This document shows, one piece after another, positions 23,509 through 31,740 of a stretch of DNA of 64,000 bases (positions are counted from its first letter, which is position 1; each line of letters starts with the position of its first letter). The position numbers were made by a program, and so were the translations under genes. The stretch comes from Amycolatopsis jiangsuensis. Lineage in GTDB: Bacteria > Actinomycetota > Actinomycetes > Mycobacteriales > Pseudonocardiaceae. The stretch is from the NCBI RefSeq assembly GCF_014204865.1, contig NZ_JACHMG010000001.1, forward strand, positions 5,854,501 to 5,918,500, in the 5' to 3' direction. The notes beneath the pieces were generated by a model. The model ran no database searches and was not told the DNA's origin. It saw nothing but the letters and a program-made list of their open reading frames with translations.

Positions 23509-26262
23509 ATGGCCGACGCCGGCGCGCGGGTCGAACTGCTCGGCCCGGTGCGGCTGCTCGACGGCGCCCGGACGGTCCCGATCGGCGGCCCCGCGGTCAA
23601 GGGACTGCTGGCCCTGCTCGCCCTGCGGGTGGGCAAGATCGTGCCGCTCGAGGAGATCATCGACGCGCTGTGGGGCCACGATCCGCCCGCCACGGCGCGG
23701 ACCATCGTGCACGGCAACGTCTCGCACCTGCGCCGGATCCTGCGGCAGCTGCGGACCGGCCCGGTCGCGGAGATCCACACCAGCCCGCCCGGCTACCAGC
23801 TCGCCGTGGCACCCGAGCGGATCGACGTGCACCGTGCGCGGGCGTTGTTCGACCGCGCCACGCTCGAACCACCCGAGGGCGCGTCCCGGTTGCTGGCCGA
23901 GGCACTCGCGCTGTGGCAGGGCCCCGCCCTGTCCGGAGTGCCCGATTCGGTCCGTGCGCCGGAATTGGCGGATCTGCGGCTGGCGATCCACGGCGCGCGG
24001 ATCGACGCGGATCTGCGGCTGGGCAGGCACAACGAGCTGATCGTGGAGCTGAGCCCGATCGTGCGGGCCGATCCGCTGGCCGAACGCACCGCCGCCCAGC
24101 TGATGCGGGCGCTCTACCACGCGGGCCGTCGCGGGGAGGCGCTCGAGCTGTATCGCACGGTTTTCCGCGCCACCCTGCGCACGCTCGGCGTGGAACCCGG
24201 CGTGGACCTGCGCTGGCTGCACGAGCGGGTGCTCAACGACGACCTCGTGGCGCAGGAGGACGCGGCGCCGGTTTCCGTGGTCGCCGCCGCGACGCCCGCG
24301 CAGCTGCCTCCCGCGTTGCCCGCGCTCGCCGGGCGCGAGGCCGACCTGGCCTGGCTCGACGGGCTGCCCGGCGGTGTCGCCGTGGTGTCCGGGACGGCCG
24401 GGGTCGGCAAGAGCGCGCTGGTGGTGTGGTGGGCGCATCGCGCGGCCCGGCATTTCCCGGACGGGGTGCTGTTCGCGTCGTTGCACGGGTTCGATCCGCA
24501 CCACGCACCGCGGGAGCCGGGGGATCTGCTCGCCCAGTTCCTGCTCGGGCTCGGGGTGCCGGCCGACGAGGTGCCGGAGCCACTGCCCGAACGGGTCGCG
24601 CTGTACCGGTCGCTGATCGCCGGGCGCCGGATGCTCGTGCTGCTCGACGACGCGCGTTCGGCCGAACAGGTGCGTCCGCTGCTGCCGCCGGGCCCGGGGT
24701 CGAGGACGGTGGTCACCAGCCGGTCGCGGCTGGAAGCGCTGGCGGTGTCCGACGCGGCGAAGCTGCGGGTGCTGGGCACCCTCGCGGCCGACGACGCGGT
24801 GCGGGTGATCGAGGAGCTCGCCGGTCCCGCCGACTTCGACCTCAACCACGCGCTCGCCCGGCTGTGCGGGTACCTGCCGCTGGCGCTGCGGATCGCCGGT
24901 GCCCGGCTCGCCGCGAGTCCACAGTGGACCACCGAGGATCTGGTGGCGGAGCTGGGCAACGAACGGACCCGGCTGGCCGCGCTGGACGTGACCGGTGCCG
25001 ACGACGGCGTGCGCGCGGCGTTCGACGTCTCGTTCCGCGGACTGCCCGGCGAGCTCGCGCACACGTTGCTGCGACTCGGCGCGGTGCCCGGCAGGCAGAT
25101 CGGCCCGCACCTGGCCGCGGCGGTCGCGGAGATCCCGGTGGCACAGGCCCGGCGCGAACTGCGCACGCTCGCCGCGCAGAGTCTGCTCACCGAAACCGCG
25201 CGTGATGTCTTCGCGCCTCATGACCTCGTCCGGCTGTACTTGCGCGACCTGGCGGAAACGGAGCTGACCCCGCAGGAGCGTGCGGCTGTCCTGGACCGCG
25301 CGGTGCGCTACTACCAGGCGGCGTCCGACACCGCGCGCCGGAAGATGCTGCGTATCGTCGACCCGCTCGACCTGACCGGTCTCGTCGCCCCCGAATCGCT
25401 TCCGCCGCTGCGCACGTTCGACGAGGCGCAGGACTGGTTCGCCGCGGAATGGCCCACTTTGCTGGCGGTGCTGGACGCCGCGTACGCGCGGCAGCGGTAC
25501 GCCGACGTCTGGCGGCTGGCGCGCGTGGGGCACACCTATCGGGTGGTCTGCCCGCTGTACGAGGACTGGAGCCGCCTCGTCGACATCGGGCTGGGCGCTG
25601 CCGAGGCCGCGGACGAACCGCTCGGGGTCTGCTGGATGCTGATCTCCCGATGCGCGATCGCGCTGACTTTCGAGCTGTCGCGAGGAAGTCTCGAGGACGC
25701 CGAACGCGCGGTCGCGCTGGCGGGCGAGCTGGGCGACGAACGGTCGCTGGCCGTGGCGAGGATCCACCTCGGCAGCGTGCTGACGCTGCTCGGCCGTTAC
25801 GACGAGGCGATCGCGTGCCTGCTGGAAACCGCCGCTGAGGCGGAGCGGGCCGGCGACCTGGAGCTGCGCGGGCAGGCGCTCAACAACTGCGCGGAGACCG
25901 AGAAACGTGCCGGCCGTACGGTCGAGGCGATCGGACACGAACTGGCGTCGCTGGAAATCGACCGCGAACTCGGCGACGACAGTTACGCGGTGGTATCCCT
26001 GAACAACCTCGCCGAACTCCACCTGGACATCGGCGAGCTGGACACCGCGGAACGCTATGCGACCGAAGCGGTTTCGCTTGCCGTGACGCGACAGTTCGAG
26101 CTGCAGGAAGGAATTCTGCGGGTCACGCTGGCCCGGATCCTGCGTGCGAAGCCGGCGGTCGGCCAGGCCCGCGCGGAATACGGGCGGGCGCTCGACCTGT
26201 ACGAGCGAATGAATCCTCGGCACATTCAGGCACTGCGGCAGGAAGCCGCGGAGCTGAATTAG
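23509..26262 (+). CDS. SARP-type regulator with NB-ARC and TPR domains
   Basis: A 917-residue AfsR-like regulator. An OmpR-type winged helix fills residues 1-95 (VELLGPVRLLDG, then TIVHGNVSHLRRIL), a bacterial transcriptional activation domain follows to about 245, then an NB-ARC/STAND ATPase with P-loop SGTAGVGKSALV (near residue 295) and MLVLLDDARS Walker B (near residue 380), and a C-terminal TPR array (about 690-905). Such proteins activate operons when ATP hydrolysis and TPR-partner signals permit. ATG 23509 is chosen because GGGAGG (23492-23497) is correctly spaced for it but overlaps the GTG at 23497. No biosynthetic cluster is next to it, so its targets, possibly the ect operon, are unknown. 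Confidence 0.88.
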   Translation: MADAGARVELLGPVRLLDGARTVPIGGPAVKGLLALLALRVGKIVPLEEIIDALWGHDPPATARTIVHGNVSHLRRILRQLRTGPVAEIHTSPPGYQLAVAPERIDVHRARALFDRATLEPPEGASRLLAEALALWQGPALSGVPDSVRAPELADLRLAIHGARIDADLRLGRHNELIVELSPIVRADPLAERTAAQLMRALYHAGRRGEALELYRTVFRATLRTLGVEPGVDLRWLHERVLNDDLVAQEDAAPVSVVAAATPAQLPPALPALAGREADLAWLDGLPGGVAVVSGTAGVGKSALVVWWAHRAARHFPDGVLFASLHGFDPHHAPREPGDLLAQFLLGLGVPADEVPEPLPERVALYRSLIAGRRMLVLLDDARSAEQVRPLLPPGPGSRTVVTSRSRLEALAVSDAAKLRVLGTLAADDAVRVIEELAGPADFDLNHALARLCGYLPLALRIAGARLAASPQWTTEDLVAELGNERTRLAALDVTGADDGVRAAFDVSFRGLPGELAHTLLRLGAVPGRQIGPHLAAAVAEIPVAQARRELRTLAAQSLLTETARDVFAPHDLVRLYLRDLAETELTPQERAAVLDRAVRYYQAASDTARRKMLRIVDPLDLTGLVAPESLPPLRTFDEAQDWFAAEWPTLLAVLDAAYARQRYADVWRLARVGHTYRVVCPLYEDWSRLVDIGLGAAEAADEPLGVCWMLISRCAIALTFELSRGSLEDAERAVALAGELGDERSLAVARIHLGSVLTLLGRYDEAIACLLETAAEAERAGDLELRGQALNNCAETEKRAGRTVEAIGHELASLEIDRELGDDSYAVVSLNNLAELHLDIGELDTAERYATEAVSLAVTRQFELQEGILRVTLARILRAKPAVGQARAEYGRALDLYERMNPRHIQALRQEAAELN

Positions 26263-26289
26263 GTTGCGGCTCCCGTTAGGCTGACGCTC

Positions 26290-26724
26290 ATGGGGTCGGT
26301 GAAGCAGTTTCAGGTCACTTTCGATTGTGCGGAACCCGAGCGGGTCGCCCGCTTCTGGTGCGACGTGCTGGGGTACGTGGTGCCGCCACCCCCGGAGGGG
26401 TTCGCCACCTGGACGGACTTCGATCGCTCACTTCCGCCGGAGCACCAGGGTTCGGCGTTCGCCTGCGTCGATCCCACCGGGGTCGGCCCGCGGCTGTTCT
26501 TCCAGCGCGTCCCCGAAGGCAAGGTCGTCAAGAACCGGGTGCACCTCGACGTGCGGGCCGGCACCGGGCTCGTCGGGGACGAACGCCTCGCCACCCTCGA
26601 GGCCGAATGCACGCGGCTGGTCGCGCTCGGCGCGGTCCGCGTGCAGCTGCTGGCCGCCGACGGTGTGGAAGAGTCCTGCATCGTGATGCAGGACGTCGAG
26701 GGCAACGAGTTCTGCCTCGACTGA
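26290..26724 (+). CDS. VOC family protein (glyoxalase-like)
   Basis: A 144-residue protein with the glyoxalase-like VOC pattern: FQVTFDCAEPERVARFW at the N-terminus, VHLDVRAG in the middle and a C-terminal QDVEGNEFCLD whose glutamate is the usual metal-ligand position. Many actinobacterial members of this group have no known substrate. TAGGCT (26277-26282) lies seven bases before the ATG, with no ribosome binding site, so a leaderless transcript is likely. Confidence 0.85.
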   Translation: MGSVKQFQVTFDCAEPERVARFWCDVLGYVVPPPPEGFATWTDFDRSLPPEHQGSAFACVDPTGVGPRLFFQRVPEGKVVKNRVHLDVRAGTGLVGDERLATLEAECTRLVALGAVRVQLLAADGVEESCIVMQDVEGNEFCLD

Positions 26725-27097
26725 GGATCTTGTTCACCCACATTTTCCCAGGTCAGGACGGTTCTGGTCGGGCATCCTTAGTGAATTCTTAGCCGCCCGG
26801 CGACCGGCGCGCGTAGGGTCGGCCGCGTCGCCGGTGGAGCCCTAGGGGAGGGGCAGGCTGGGAAACCGGCACCGGACCCGTCGCCACGCGATGGGGACGG
26901 GTCCGCGGAATCGCCAGGAGCGGTTCGGTGGCGGTTGGCCGGCCGAGATGGGGGTTAGGCCGGCCGGCCGCCAGGCCCGATGGGGCCCGCTCCGGCGATG
27001 GACGTGAACACGCCGGCCGCCAGGTCCGGTGATGCGCCGGTGGATGCGCGTACGTCAGGCCGGATGGCGTCCCGGCGGATCAGCGGCGCACCCGGGA
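26725..27097. other. 373-bp intergenic stretch with possible structured RNA
   Basis: Between two convergent genes, so no promoter would be required, yet a -10-like TAGGGT occurs at 26814-26819 and is followed by GC-rich sequence with several pairing segments. The clearest is a hairpin with 10-bp perfect arms (26873-26882 and 26896-26905, loop 13 nt). Further right are runs of ggccggcc. No credible reading frame is present. It could be a terminator region or an orphan small RNA; I could not match it to a riboswitch class I know. Confidence 0.45.
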
Positions 27098-27760
27098 TCA
27101 GTCGACGTTGGCCGTGCACAGGGCGATGGTCGTGCCGTCGTTTTCGGCGACGGTCTGGCCGTCGACGACGATGGCGCAGCTGATCTGGTTGGTCACGCCG
27201 CCGTTGGCGGTGTCGGCGGTGACCGAGAGGATGGGGGCCCCGCCGTCGTAGGAGGCGTGGCCGTGCCACTGGTCGGTGCTCGCCGGGGCCGAGTCGGTGC
27301 GCTGGTCGTCCAGCGTGCCGTAGCGGACGGTCGCTCCACCGGCGGAAGTCACCACGAAATCGACCGTATGCGAATCACCCGATACCGGCGGAATGTGCAG
27401 TTCGCTGGAGCGTGGCGTGCCGAACATCGACGGGTACAGCAGTGTCGCGCCGTACAGCAGGGCCGCCAGCACCGACAGCACCACGCCGGTCGACGCGACG
27501 GCGAGCCCGCGCATCCGGCCCCGCGCGGCCAGCACCGCACCGATCACCCCGGCCAGCAGCCCGACCCCGGCGACCAGCCACGCGACGTACCCGTGCTTCG
27601 GCAGGAACGCCACCCCGGCCGCGGCCAGCCCGCACGCGACGGCCACGCCTCCCGGCACGTTCGCCCGCCTCGGCGGCCTCGGTGCGTGCTGCGGATCGGC
27701 GGGGACGGTCGGCCGGCCGTGCCGCGGTGGCGCGGCAGGACGCGGCGGATGGGGGGTCAT
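27098..27760 (-). CDS. membrane protein with MmpS-like C-terminal domain
   Basis: A 220-residue protein: a Pro/Arg-rich cytoplasmic N-terminus (about 35 residues), three hydrophobic segments (about residues 36-54, 58-80 and 88-110) and an extracytoplasmic domain of about 100 residues. That domain (VRYGTLDDQRTD, SYDGGAPILSVTADT, then CAIVVDGQTVAEN with a second cysteine near the end) resembles the MmpS fold, a beta-sandwich that accompanies RND transporters in mycobacteria. No MmpL gene is near. The two cysteines could form a disulphide. Function unknown. Confidence 0.65.
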   Translation of the reverse strand: MTPHPPRPAAPPRHGRPTVPADPQHAPRPPRRANVPGGVAVACGLAAAGVAFLPKHGYVAWLVAGVGLLAGVIGAVLAARGRMRGLAVASTGVVLSVLAALLYGATLLYPSMFGTPRSSELHIPPVSGDSHTVDFVVTSAGGATVRYGTLDDQRTDSAPASTDQWHGHASYDGGAPILSVTADTANGGVTNQISCAIVVDGQTVAENDGTTIALCTANVD

Positions 27761-27898
27761 GCGGACGCCTTCCGGGTCGGAGTGCGACGACGCTAACCCA
27801 GAAGCCGCCGTTCCGGCCGAAATCGTTACCGACTGATAATGTCATTCCTTGACCGCGTACCGGACCATATCGTCATTTCCCGTCCGGTGCGGTGCAAT

Positions 27899-28783
27899 TC
27901 AATGATCGAAAAGACTGACCTCGGGCGTGATCTCCAGCAGCTCGTGCACCGGGCGGCCGCGGCGCCCGTCGATCGTCGTCGTGCGCACGACGCGCAACCG
28001 CGCGGTCACCGGACGGTCGAGGTTTTCCTTGATCTGGTCGAGCAGATCCGGTGCCACCGCGCCCTGGATCGTGCCGCCCGTTTCGCGCTCCAGGTAGAAG
28101 ATCCGCCGCCGGGTGCGTACGCCGTCGAGCCGTCCGGTCACGGTTTCGTACCCCACCGCCTCGCGTGATTCGCGCAGGCTGCCCTGCAGTACCCGGGCCT
28201 GTTCGGTGGTCACGCTGCGGGTGACCTGCTCGCCCGCGGTCGGGGTGAGTGCCATGCCGATGCCGGCGTGTTTGCTCACCGCGTTCACGATGTCGCTCAC
28301 CGCGTTGCGCACGGTGTCGCGCTGCAACAGGATCGCGTCCAGTGCGCCGTCGTCGGAACCGTTGGCCGGCAGGATTTCGCAGAGTTCCTTCACCGCGCGC
28401 TCGGACAGCGTTTCGATGCCGTCGTGGATCAGCGCGTCCTCGGGCGCGGGTTCCGGGAAGCCGAAGAAGATCGCGTTGCCCGCCTGTCCTTTTTGGATCA
28501 ACGGCGCCTTGTCCCGGTCCGCGGGCTGGACGAAAGTGACCTCATTGGACGGATTGCGGATGATGTGCCCGACCTTCGCCGTGGCGTCCTGCAGTGCCCG
28601 GCTGATGTCGGAAAAGGTGTACGCGTCGAGATGTGTTTCGCCGATCATCGACACGTGCAGCAGCGGTGCGCGCGAGGTGCGTTCGAACTTCGCGTTCGCC
28701 GCCATCGCCGAGGCCCGCGCCAGATCGTCCAGCCAGGTGCCGCCGGGGATCTCGTCGGCGATCCGCCGGAACTCGTTCCTCAC
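27899..28783 (-). CDS. conserved hypothetical protein paired with DUF6932 gene
   Basis: A 294-residue soluble protein that I do not recognise. The start is taken as the GTG at 28783, which overlaps the stop codon of the upstream DUF6932 gene (GTGA), so the two are translationally coupled. The first two-thirds look alpha/beta and include a HDGIETLSERAVKELCE helix; the last 75 residues, from about GYETVTGRLDGVRTRRRIFYL, alternate strands and may form a small beta-barrel. No membrane segment, signal peptide or catalytic motif is evident. It could be the partner or target-recognition part of a two-gene module. Confidence 0.7.
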   Translation of the reverse strand: MRNEFRRIADEIPGGTWLDDLARASAMAANAKFERTSRAPLLHVSMIGETHLDAYTFSDISRALQDATAKVGHIIRNPSNEVTFVQPADRDKAPLIQKGQAGNAIFFGFPEPAPEDALIHDGIETLSERAVKELCEILPANGSDDGALDAILLQRDTVRNAVSDIVNAVSKHAGIGMALTPTAGEQVTRSVTTEQARVLQGSLRESREAVGYETVTGRLDGVRTRRRIFYLERETGGTIQGAVAPDLLDQIKENLDRPVTARLRVVRTTTIDGRRGRPVHELLEITPEVSLFDH

Positions 28784-29256
28784 CACACCATCTCCGGAAT
28801 ACCGCGGCCGCCCTCGGCCCACACCGATTCCCACACGTCCTCGTCGCCAGGACGGCACAGGAAGCCGTCGAGGATCCCGCCGACCGGCTGGATCTGATCG
28901 AGGTACATCGCGGGTTGCCCGACGATCACGCCACGCAGCGTGAGCAGGCCGTACAACGCGGTACGCCCGCTGTCGTCGAGCCTTTTGAGCGCACCCCAGT
29001 CGTCCGGGAGCAGCACCACGTCGACGCCGGGCGGCGGGTACGAGGTCCGGGTCACGAAGGCGCCGCCGAGCCAGGCGCGCCCGGAAGTGATCACCCGTCG
29101 GGCGACCCCGAGGTAGCTGTTGAGGGCGCTGAACAGGATTTCGCGCTCGTTCTGGTGCGGTGCGTCGTACACCAGCCGCTCGTAGACGTCGGCCAGGTCG
29201 GCGTCGTGCCGGCCGGGAGGCAGCAGGTGGTGCGGGGTCCAGTGCGGGAGCGCCAT
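28780..29256 (-). CDS. DUF6932 family protein, nucleotidyltransferase-like
   Basis: A 158-residue protein with the DUF6932 layout: ALPHWTPHHLLPPGRH at the N-terminus, a YDAPHQNEREILFSAL helix, then WLGGAFVTRTSYPP and GVDVVLLPDD (residues about 62-85). That segment resembles the nucleotidyltransferase pattern G-G-x-n-D-x-D, but the first aspartate of the usual D-x-D is glycine here, so catalysis is uncertain. It overlaps the following unknown gene. The pair resembles minimal-nucleotidyltransferase modules such as toxin-antitoxin units in layout only; that function is a guess. Confidence 0.7.
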   Translation of the reverse strand: MALPHWTPHHLLPPGRHDADLADVYERLVYDAPHQNEREILFSALNSYLGVARRVITSGRAWLGGAFVTRTSYPPPGVDVVLLPDDWGALKRLDDSGRTALYGLLTLRGVIVGQPAMYLDQIQPVGGILDGFLCRPGDEDVWESVWAEGGRGIPEMVW

Positions 29257-29328
29257 CGGACCTCCTGACCTCGTCCGGGCCTCCTCGGCGCCCGCTCACC
29301 GTGCGTAGCCGAATCTACCAGGTGGGTG

Positions 29329-29784
29329 TCAGCCACTGCGTCCAGGTCGGCGTTGCGCGGGTTCGTCCTCGTGGGGCCAGTCGTCCGCGTACTCCTCGTC
29401 CGCGGGCCAGTCAAGCTCTCCGGACAGCCGCGGCTCGGGTTCGGGGTAGCCGACGGCGTCCCGCGGCGGGTACGGCTCGTCCGGGTCGATCTCCGGGTAG
29501 TCGTTGTAGACGCGGCCGGGGTCCTCCTCGTGGTAGCCGGAATCGTGGTAGCCGAAGTCGTCGTGCGGGCTTTCCTCGACCGGCGGGAGGTAGTGCGTTT
29601 GCTCGGCGTCGGTCGGGGCGGGGGGTTCCGCGGGGGGACGCGACGGTTCCGGCCGGGCGGCCTCGGTCGCGCCGGCACCCTCGGCCCGGGGCCGGGCCAT
29701 CCGGGTGAGCAGCCACATCACCGCCGCCCCGAGCAGGAACGAGACGAGCAGCCACAGCCAGATCTGCCCGAAGAGCCACAGCAT
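29329..29784 (-). CDS. single-pass membrane protein, ArfB/ArfC-like accessory
   Basis: A 151-residue protein with one N-terminal transmembrane helix (LWLLVSFLLGAAVMWLLT) and a long acidic Pro/Glu/Asp/Tyr-rich tail with no recognised domain. It starts six bases after the ArfA-like gene. In M. tuberculosis the OmpA-like ArfA is followed by the small membrane proteins ArfB and ArfC, and the same gene arrangement suggests an equivalent accessory role. Sequence similarity in the tail cannot be judged by eye, so this rests mainly on position and topology. Confidence 0.6.
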   Translation of the reverse strand: MLWLFGQIWLWLLVSFLLGAAVMWLLTRMARPRAEGAGATEAARPEPSRPPAEPPAPTDAEQTHYLPPVEESPHDDFGYHDSGYHEEDPGRVYNDYPEIDPDEPYPPRDAVGYPEPEPRLSGELDWPADEEYADDWPHEDEPAQRRPGRSG

Positions 29785-29790
29785 CCGCCA

Positions 29791-30525
29791 TCACCTCTGT
29801 TCGACTGTGATCTCGACGCGCCGGTCGTCGTCCGAGCCGGAGCCCTCCGGCGTGGTGCTGGTGCCGAGCGCGAGCAGCCGGTCGGCCGGCACGTCCTCGC
29901 GGATCAGCAGCCGCACCACCGTCAGCGCACGGTTGCGGGAAAGCTTGCGCGCGGCACTGCGGCCACCCGGACCGTCCGCGACGTGCCCGGTGATGCGGTA
30001 GCGCAGGCTGTTCGGGGCATCGCGGAACAGCGGCGCGAGCTCTCGGGCGGCCTTCTCGCCTTCGTCGGTGAGCCGCGCGCTGTCCGGTTCGAAGGTGATC
30101 GGCGTGTCCGCGAGCTTCCGGTCCAGTTCGGCCTGGATGCCGGCCCGATCGGTCGGCGGCGTGGACGGCGGGGCGGGCGAACTCGGCGGTGGGCTGCTCG
30201 GCGCCGCGCTGGTGCTGGGCATCGGCGGCGACGTGGCCGGCCCGGCACCGCCGGACGCCTGCGCCGATTCGACCCCCTCGACGCCCTGCACGATGCCGAG
30301 CGCGCGGCCGCTCTGTTCGGCGGGGACACCTTCGAGGGTGGCCTGCCTGCCGGAGAACCGGACCTCGCCACCTCGAATGCCCGCCGAATCCAGCGCCGAG
30401 CGAGCGCGGCCGGCGAGGTCGGCCTCGATGCCGTCCGCCCGCAACCAGGTGGCCAGACCCGCGAGCAGCGCCGTGACCAGCACCGCGACGGGGATCAGGC
30501 GAAACCACCCACGTGCACCGGACAT
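29791..30525 (-). CDS. ArfA-like OmpA family protein with BON domain
   Basis: A 244-residue protein: one N-terminal membrane helix (residues about 9-27), a BON-type domain (residues about 30-88, LEGVPAEQSGRALGIVQGVEGV), a Ser/Pro linker and a C-terminal OmpA-like peptidoglycan-binding domain (PITFEPDSARLTDEGEKAA onwards, with RNRALTVVRLLI). This is the ArfA (Rv0899) architecture, which has been linked to ammonia release and acid adaptation in mycobacteria. The protein should face the cell wall. It heads a two-gene unit with the small acidic-tailed membrane protein. Confidence 0.8.
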   Translation of the reverse strand: MSGARGWFRLIPVAVLVTALLAGLATWLRADGIEADLAGRARSALDSAGIRGGEVRFSGRQATLEGVPAEQSGRALGIVQGVEGVESAQASGGAGPATSPPMPSTSAAPSSPPPSSPAPPSTPPTDRAGIQAELDRKLADTPITFEPDSARLTDEGEKAARELAPLFRDAPNSLRYRITGHVADGPGGRSAARKLSRNRALTVVRLLIREDVPADRLLALGTSTTPEGSGSDDDRRVEITVEQR

Positions 30526-30654
30526 AAAGGGACCATAGGCCCGCCCCGCCCGGTTGGCGACCTGGTGACGGCCGCCGTTCGGGTGGCGATGGCCTGGCCC
30601 ACGCGGTCGCGCGCGAGCCCGGCCACCCTCAACTGCCGCGGCGCGGCGCGGCGG

Positions 30655-31473
30655 TCAGGACGCGGTGGCGTTGTTCCGCATCTCGAGGTCCAGCGGGACG
30701 CTCTCGGCGGGCAGCAGGGGCGCGAGCTGGGGGCGTTTCGGGGAGAGGCCGTCGCCCATCGACTCGCCTCGGAGCTGGCGGCGGATCCAGGGCAGCAGGT
30801 GCACCTTGGTCCAGGTGAGGTCCGAGCGGCGGGAGTTGATCCAGGTGGCCGGCTCGGTGCTCACCGGGTACGGGTCACGCCAGTCCTCGGTGACCGGGAC
30901 GCCCAGTACCTCCGCCGTGAGCAGGGCGATCCGGCGGTGCGCGTCCGGTGTGAAGTGCAGCCGGTCGTCGCTCCAGGCACGGCGGTCGTGCAGCGGGGCC
31001 ATGGTCCACAGGTCGACCATTTTCGCGCCGTGCCGGGCCGCGATCGCCCACAGGTGGGTGTTGTAGATGGCGACCTTGCCGCGGAGCACGCTCATCACCG
31101 ACAGCGCCTTGGTGTCCGGGCCGTTGAAGATCACCACCGGGATGCCCGCCTCGCGCAGCGCGGCCACCCCGGCCTCGAACCGCGCGGCGATGGCGTCCAC
31201 GTCCGCGCCGGGCACGATCACGTCGTTGCCGCCAGCACACAGGGTGACCAGATCGGGTTTGAGTTCGAGTGCGATCGGGAGCTGCTCCGCCATGATCTCG
31301 TCGAGCATCTTCCCGCGCAGCGCCAGGTTCGCGTACTGGAACCCGGGCTCCCCACCAGCCAGCATCTGGGCCAGCCGGTCGGCCCAGCCGCCGAAAGTGC
31401 CGTCGTCCCGCTCGTCGTTGAGGCCTTCGGTGAAGCTGTCGCCGACCGCCACGTAACTGTCGATCCCGAACAC
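30655..31473 (-). CDS. SGNH/GDSL family hydrolase
   Basis: A 272-residue cytoplasmic SGNH esterase. Block I AVGDSFTEG with the nucleophile serine (residue about 11), block II glycine in NLALRGK, block III GGND (residue about 80) and block V DRLHFTPDAH with the catalytic Asp/His (near residue 174) are all present. The C-terminal 80 residues are basic and of unknown role. The GTG at 31473 follows AAAGGGGA with good spacing. A palindrome-like site lies 39 bp upstream in the divergent gap with the DUF3159 gene. Confidence 0.88.
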   Translation of the reverse strand: MFGIDSYVAVGDSFTEGLNDERDDGTFGGWADRLAQMLAGGEPGFQYANLALRGKMLDEIMAEQLPIALELKPDLVTLCAGGNDVIVPGADVDAIAARFEAGVAALREAGIPVVIFNGPDTKALSVMSVLRGKVAIYNTHLWAIAARHGAKMVDLWTMAPLHDRRAWSDDRLHFTPDAHRRIALLTAEVLGVPVTEDWRDPYPVSTEPATWINSRRSDLTWTKVHLLPWIRRQLRGESMGDGLSPKRPQLAPLLPAESVPLDLEMRNNATAS

Positions 31474-31511
31474 GCTGGGTTCCCCTTTCCCGTCGTCCCG
31501 CCTGTCCCCGG

Positions 31512-31533
31512 TAGTTGTTGTACACCACAACTA
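31512..31533. promoter_or_regulatory. inverted repeat, candidate operator
   Basis: Arms tagttgt (31512-31518) and acaacta (31527-31533) pair perfectly, and two further positions inside them also pair, giving 9 of 11 in a 22-bp dyad. It is A/T-rich compared with its surroundings and lies 39 bp upstream of the SGNH hydrolase start. A GntR- or TetR-type dimer site is plausible. The rest of the 267-bp gap to the DUF3159 gene has no visible gene. Confidence 0.5.
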
Positions 31534-31740
31534 ACAGTCGGACGTCCCCATATCCTTCCTCCCGGCCACCCTCGGTTCAGCCGGATTTCAGAGCTTTTTA
31601 CCTTGTCGGCCCGCACCGCCTGGGCATTACGGCACTTTCGGGCGGCCGGAACCGCCCGAAGGCCGGACAACGCGGGACAGGTCTGTGGCGAAGGTCTCGG
31701 CATCTGGGGCCGGCACCAGCACATACGGCAGGCTGGGAAC

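Noticed and set aside
23341..26223. 960-codon open frame antisense to the SARP gene
   Set aside because: The opposite strand encodes a full SARP/NB-ARC/TPR protein with intact motifs; the antisense product is Arg/Gln/His-rich with no recognisable domain.
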